Source of the DNA: CAYVIB01 sp964451365
Lineage (GTDB): Bacteria > Pseudomonadota > Gammaproteobacteria > Pseudomonadales > Cellvibrionaceae
Length of the DNA: 64,000 nt
NCBI GenBank assembly: GCA_964451365.1
Contig: CAYVIB010000012.1
Span: 58,819-122,818, forward strand
Direction of reading: 5' to 3'
Made by a program: the position numbers and the translations under genes. Shown here one piece after another: positions 61,706 through 64,000 of the stretch (positions are counted from its first letter, which is position 1; each line of letters starts with the position of its first letter). The notes under the pieces were generated by a model. The model worked only from the letters and a program-made list of their open reading frames with translations. It was not told the origin of the DNA and did no database searches.

Positions 61706-62098
61706 TCAGGTATCGATAAACCCTCTTTTCCCGTCAATTAACTTCGCCAATACGTCCCAATGTTCTTTGAGATATCCTTTTACCGTTAAACGGGCCAAAA
61801 CCCCGATAGCGGACGTTCCTTTATTGTATGTCCTTTCAAGAATGCTGTTTATTAGCCACGCCTCGTCAAGACCCGCCCACTCTCCTGCAATACAGGACAG
61901 GTTGCCTCCGCAGACCGACGCTACTTCCGTTTCCAGAATGGCTTTTAATTCGCTTAAGGAATAAGGGGATTCCGCGCACACAGTCGCAATGGACTCATAA
62001 AAAAGCGTTATGTCAGTATCGAGAAAAAGGTCCGACAGCGCGAGCCAGACTTTTTTTCTTTCGTTTAGATCAGGTTTGTCCATGGGACGGATCGCCAC
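61706..62098 (-). CDS. DUF7079-like protein
   Basis: A 130-residue soluble protein. The pattern RKKVWLALSDLFLDTDIT, YSLSELKAILETEVASVCGGNLSCIAGEWAGLDEAWLINSI matches small uncharacterised proteins grouped as DUF7079, often found near polymorphic toxin or immunity-type genes. It may start at ATG 62098 or 62083. Function unknown. Confidence 0.7.
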   Translation of the reverse strand: MAIRPMDKPDLNERKKVWLALSDLFLDTDITLFYESIATVCAESPYSLSELKAILETEVASVCGGNLSCIAGEWAGLDEAWLINSILERTYNKGTSAIGVLARLTVKGYLKEHWDVLAKLIDGKRGFIDT

Positions 62099-62129
62099 AA
62101 GTCAGCAAGATTGGACCGGCCACGACCAA

Positions 62130-62429
62130 TTACTCCACCAAACGCATTTTCTTACGGATAAGTTTTTTATTTACCAGAAAAAACACCACGGTAAATGAAA
62201 TAAAGGATAATGCCAACAACAAAATTCCGCCTTCCAGTAGGCCCACAGGGAAGCGAAAGAGCATAATGGTAATGAGCAAAAGCAGCGCGAGAAATAGAAT
62301 GCTTATTACGCTCGTTTTAAAAGCGATAACAACAATGGTCTTCTCAGCAAAACGAATACCCGCTTTTTTGCACAAATATCTTGTAATCAGGTAGGCGAGT
62401 ATCAGGTGTGTTATGTAGAGGGCCAGCAT
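62130..62429 (-). CDS. Small membrane protein of unknown function
   Basis: A 99-residue protein with three predicted hydrophobic helices (about 3-20, 33-57, 65-86) and a basic C-terminus (KKLIRKKMRLVE). Not recognised. It starts 32 nt upstream of the DUF7079-like gene and may be co-transcribed. Confidence 0.55.
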   Translation of the reverse strand: MLALYITHLILAYLITRYLCKKAGIRFAEKTIVVIAFKTSVISILFLALLLLITIMLFRFPVGLLEGGILLLALSFISFTVVFFLVNKKLIRKKMRLVE

Positions 62430-62465
62430 GCCGGGATTTTTACCGGTGGTTGTGAAATAGAGATT

Positions 62466-62491
62466 GGCGGGTGGCGCTTTGCTTGCCCGCC
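62466..62491. repeat. Short REP-like repeat (family 1)
   Basis: GGCGGGTGGCGCTTTGCTTG then CCCGCC: a palindrome with GGCGGG/CCCGCC ends, between two small leftward genes. Can act as a terminator stem. Confidence 0.7.
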
Positions 62492-62536
62492 CCGGATTCC
62501 GTACGTTATTGCCCAGCGGGCATTACAAATTAACAG

Positions 62537-62965
62537 CTACTCTCTTTCCGAGATAACAAGTTCGCCCGCTATCACCTGAAGCCGTAAAGGGAGAGGCGAT
62601 TCCTGACTATACTCAATCACCTCATTTACCAGGCCATCAATATCTTCTTGTGGTACGTCATGCGCTTCGAGGTAGCAGATATATCCCGCCAGATCGTCGC
62701 GACCAAGCGGTTTACCGTCAATCAGCTGAAGGTTATCTCTGTTCAAAAGCCCTTTCGCGTCAATGGGAGCATGACCTACAAACGGCGACAGGTTTTGCAC
62801 TTGATCAAGCGTCGGCAGCTGGCTGAATTTTTCCGAGTAAAGCGCGGCATGATAGGCATCGCGATTGAAATCCAATAAACGAAAACCCGAGACCTCTCCG
62901 TTCTCGCTGGAAACGGAGGCATAATAACCGCCCCAGGCGATATCTATATCCAGAATATTATTCAT
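62537..62965 (-). CDS. Protein of unknown function (possible immunity-like protein)
   Basis: A 142-residue acidic soluble protein, not recognised. It opens with NNILDIDIAWGGYYASVSSENGEVSGFRLLDFNRDAYHAALY and ends LRLQVIAGELVISERE. Size, acidity and the cluster of similar orphans resemble immunity proteins, but this is only a guess. Ribosome site GGGAAAGAAAAA is acceptable. Confidence 0.6.
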   Translation of the reverse strand: MNNILDIDIAWGGYYASVSSENGEVSGFRLLDFNRDAYHAALYSEKFSQLPTLDQVQNLSPFVGHAPIDAKGLLNRDNLQLIDGKPLGRDDLAGYICYLEAHDVPQEDIDGLVNEVIEYSQESPLPLRLQVIAGELVISERE

Positions 62966-63012
62966 TTTTTCTTTCCCTTATTTGCTAATGGATCAGTTGC
63001 CATCACCGGGGA

Positions 63013-63243
63013 TTATAGCTTCTTGGTAAACATCTGCTGGAACAAGCGCTCGGATTCCGCGATGCCCTCTTCGGTAAATACCACCGACTTGGCCTTGCCA
63101 ACCGGGTTGCCTATAAACCCCTTCTCATGAAGCCTGTCCATGATATCCCAATCCAGGGATTTCCACGCCCTGTACCCATCGTGCAAGGTTAAATAAAGCA
63201 AGGCCAGTGCGGCTTCATCGATTTTCTCTTTGTCAATTTCCAT
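63013..63243 (-). CDS. DUF6429-like small protein
   Basis: A 76-residue protein with pattern IDEAALALLYLTLHDGYRAWKSLDWDIMDRLHEKGFIGNPVGKAKSVVFTEEG, matching small proteins called DUF6429, a likely winged-helix fold. ATG 63243 has GGAGG five bases upstream; the frame opens at 63312 through a tandem repeat. Function unknown. Confidence 0.8.
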   Translation of the reverse strand: MEIDKEKIDEAALALLYLTLHDGYRAWKSLDWDIMDRLHEKGFIGNPVGKAKSVVFTEEGIAESERLFQQMFTKKL

Positions 63244-63256
63244 AATAACCTCCGGA

Positions 63257-63290
63257 GATAACGCCAAGACACCGATAACGCCAAGACACC
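63257..63290. repeat. 17-bp tandem duplication upstream of the DUF6429-like gene
   Basis: GATAACGCCAAGACACC at 63257-63273 and again at 63274-63290. The core CCAAGACACC is shared with the repeat at 63861-63925, 600 bp away. Confidence 0.92.
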
Positions 63291-63425
63291 CATTGTAACG
63301 GTTCCCAATCAACTGGTAGCTCTTAAGAAATGTAATCGTGTATTTCTTTTATGTGGGTGTCCATGCATTTAACCTACATGTATCTGGCCAAGATTATCAC
63401 ACAATAAAGCGATGCGATTAGCGAA

Positions 63426-63818
63426 TCATGACGGGAACACTGTATGTGTATTCTGAGCCGCATATACTTTCCAATAAACATTGTAATGATCATCCGTAAA
63501 GTAAATCTCGTCAAGATTATTGCTGTTAACGATAAGACGCGTTTTCCCCGCGGGTGCGCCAGGATAATTCCACACCATCTCTATGTACGGTGGATTATGA
63601 TGTGTCTTGAGTGGCAAGGAAGTCAGAGCATCCCCATTCTGGATTGCTCTTTCTTGATATTTTGTGATTGTGTTACCACCGCTACCAAAACCCTTATGCG
63701 GCGTGTAATTATTGTGATGCGCATGCACATTCTGTCCGCTGAATATCTCGTTAGCGCGCCCACCCACGCTAAATGTCGTTTTTTTACCAAATGGGTAGTA
63801 TGAATAATAGTTCCACAT
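63426..63818 (-). CDS. Uncharacterised protein, possible toxin-like or remnant domain
   Basis: A 130-residue protein, not recognised. It begins WNYYSYYPFGKKTTFSVGGRANEIF after Met, has many His/Asn/Tyr (HAHHNNYTPHKGFGSGGN), and ends VYWKVYAAQNTHTVFPS. ATG 63818 with GGAG six bases upstream is preferred; the longer frame to 63953 merely translates tandem repeats. The YYPFGK start recalls the junction found after Rhs cores, so it could be a displaced C-terminal module; low confidence. Confidence 0.55.
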   Translation of the reverse strand: MWNYYSYYPFGKKTTFSVGGRANEIFSGQNVHAHHNNYTPHKGFGSGGNTITKYQERAIQNGDALTSLPLKTHHNPPYIEMVWNYPGAPAGKTRLIVNSNNLDEIYFTDDHYNVYWKVYAAQNTHTVFPS

Positions 63819-63860
63819 AGTTATCTCCACATATTTAAGGTTTTTGCCATGGGCGAAAGA

Positions 63861-63925
63861 TGATACCAAGACTGATACCAAGACACCCGTTGTATAGACT
63901 GATACCAAGACACCCATTGTATAGG
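63861..63925. repeat. 27-bp tandem repeat (two units and a fragment)
   Basis: Fragment TGATACCAAGAC at 63861-63872, then units starting TGATACCAAGACACCCGTTG (63873-63899) and TGATACCAAGACACCCATTG (63900-63925). It lies upstream of the preceding leftward gene and next to a rightward promoter. Confidence 0.92.
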
Positions 63926-63954
63926 TTGACCCTTCGGCCTCTATACTGTACATT
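63926..63954 (+). promoter_or_regulatory. Candidate promoter for a gene leaving the window
   Basis: TTGACC (63926-63931), 17-bp spacer, TACATT (63949-63954), directly after the tandem repeat and 36 nt before GTG 63991. Confidence 0.4.
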
Positions 63955-63990
63955 CAACCAGTAATTGAGAGTGTGAAAGGACTTCAACGT

Positions 63991-64000
63991 GCCCAAGCCT
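63991..64000 (+). CDS. First codons of a gene cut by the window edge (possibly transposase)
   Basis: GTG at 63991 has AAAGGA seven bases upstream and continues CCC AAG CCT, that is M-P-K-P. Many REP-associated tyrosine transposases (Y1/IS200-like) begin MPKPR or MPRPR, and REP-like repeats occur in this window. With three codons visible this is only a suggestion. Confidence 0.3.

Noticed and set aside
63861..63925. Possible CRISPR-like repeats
   Set aside because: Units are directly adjacent without unique spacers, and no cas genes are present; the same holds for the arrays at 5752 and 12993.
63819..63953. N-terminal extension of the last leftward gene to 63953
   Set aside because: The added residues only translate the 27-bp tandem repeat, and a good ribosome site precedes the ATG at 63818.

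Overview
The window looks like a chromosome segment from a gammaproteobacterium related to Cellvibrionaceae or marine, polysaccharide-degrading Pseudomonadales relatives. The reasons are: the Pseudomonas-like order proA-nadD-rsfS-rlmH-mrdA-rodA-mltB-rlpA-dacA-ybeD-lipB-lipA, a hisI-hisE-tatABC block, PomAB-type flagellar stator genes, a Gac/Rsm-type small RNA, and a modular pectin lyase with a Pro/Thr linker and a cellulose-binding module. The species itself cannot be read from the sequence. No rRNA, tRNA, CRISPR array or complete insertion sequence was found.

Layout. 1-4.4 kb: a cut-off SMP-30 gene, an HNH endonuclease, a probable CsrA-sequestering sRNA with its GacA box, then PilZ and pomBA, all leftward. 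4.6-8.2 kb rightward: xseB-ispA, hisI-hisE and tatABC. 8.3-21.9 kb leftward: rimO, lipA, lipB, ybeD and the cell-wall/ribosome/NAD block up to proA. 21-24.4 kb leftward: three genes for an ATP-grasp ligase-like protein, a seven-helix protein with an inactive transglutaminase domain, and a retropepsin-like lipoprotein. 24.7-30.3 kb: a HAD phosphatase, a CPBP membrane protein, a glycine-zipper protein, a PepSY/response regulator/PhoQ-like kinase unit and a TauE exporter. 30.3-34.3 kb: an ABC-2 exporter and a secreted alpha/beta hydrolase. 34.3-37 kb is an accessory stretch with a palindromic repeat, mtfA and a decayed DUF885 gene. 37.4-41.3 kb: a PL11 rhamnogalacturonan lyase and a DUF481 protein. 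41.4-47.3 kb: a LemA/TPM cluster, YjbQ, an apparently orphan HoxX, an unexplained structured 165-bp element and an MHYT protein. 47.8-55 kb: a compact Pil-Chp-like chemosensory operon. 55.1-61.6 kb: typA, a DksA-like protein, a GFA protein and a very large ThuA/sugar dehydrogenase/cytochrome c lipoprotein. 61.7-64 kb: small orphan genes with tandem repeats, and possibly the first codons of a transposase gene.

How the parts fit. The central block supports growth and envelope building (elongasome, peptidoglycan trimming, lipoylation, Tat export). The accessory parts concern sensing (PilZ, MHYT, Chp, PhoPQ-like, Gac/Rsm) and attack on plant polysaccharide (PL11 lyase, large oxidoreductase lipoprotein).

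The most notable observations are the RsmY/Z-like RNA at about 1733-1854, the structured element at 46320-46484, the hoxX gene without visible hydrogenase genes, repeated short tandem duplications sitting on gene starts and stops, and two families of dispersed palindromic repeats.
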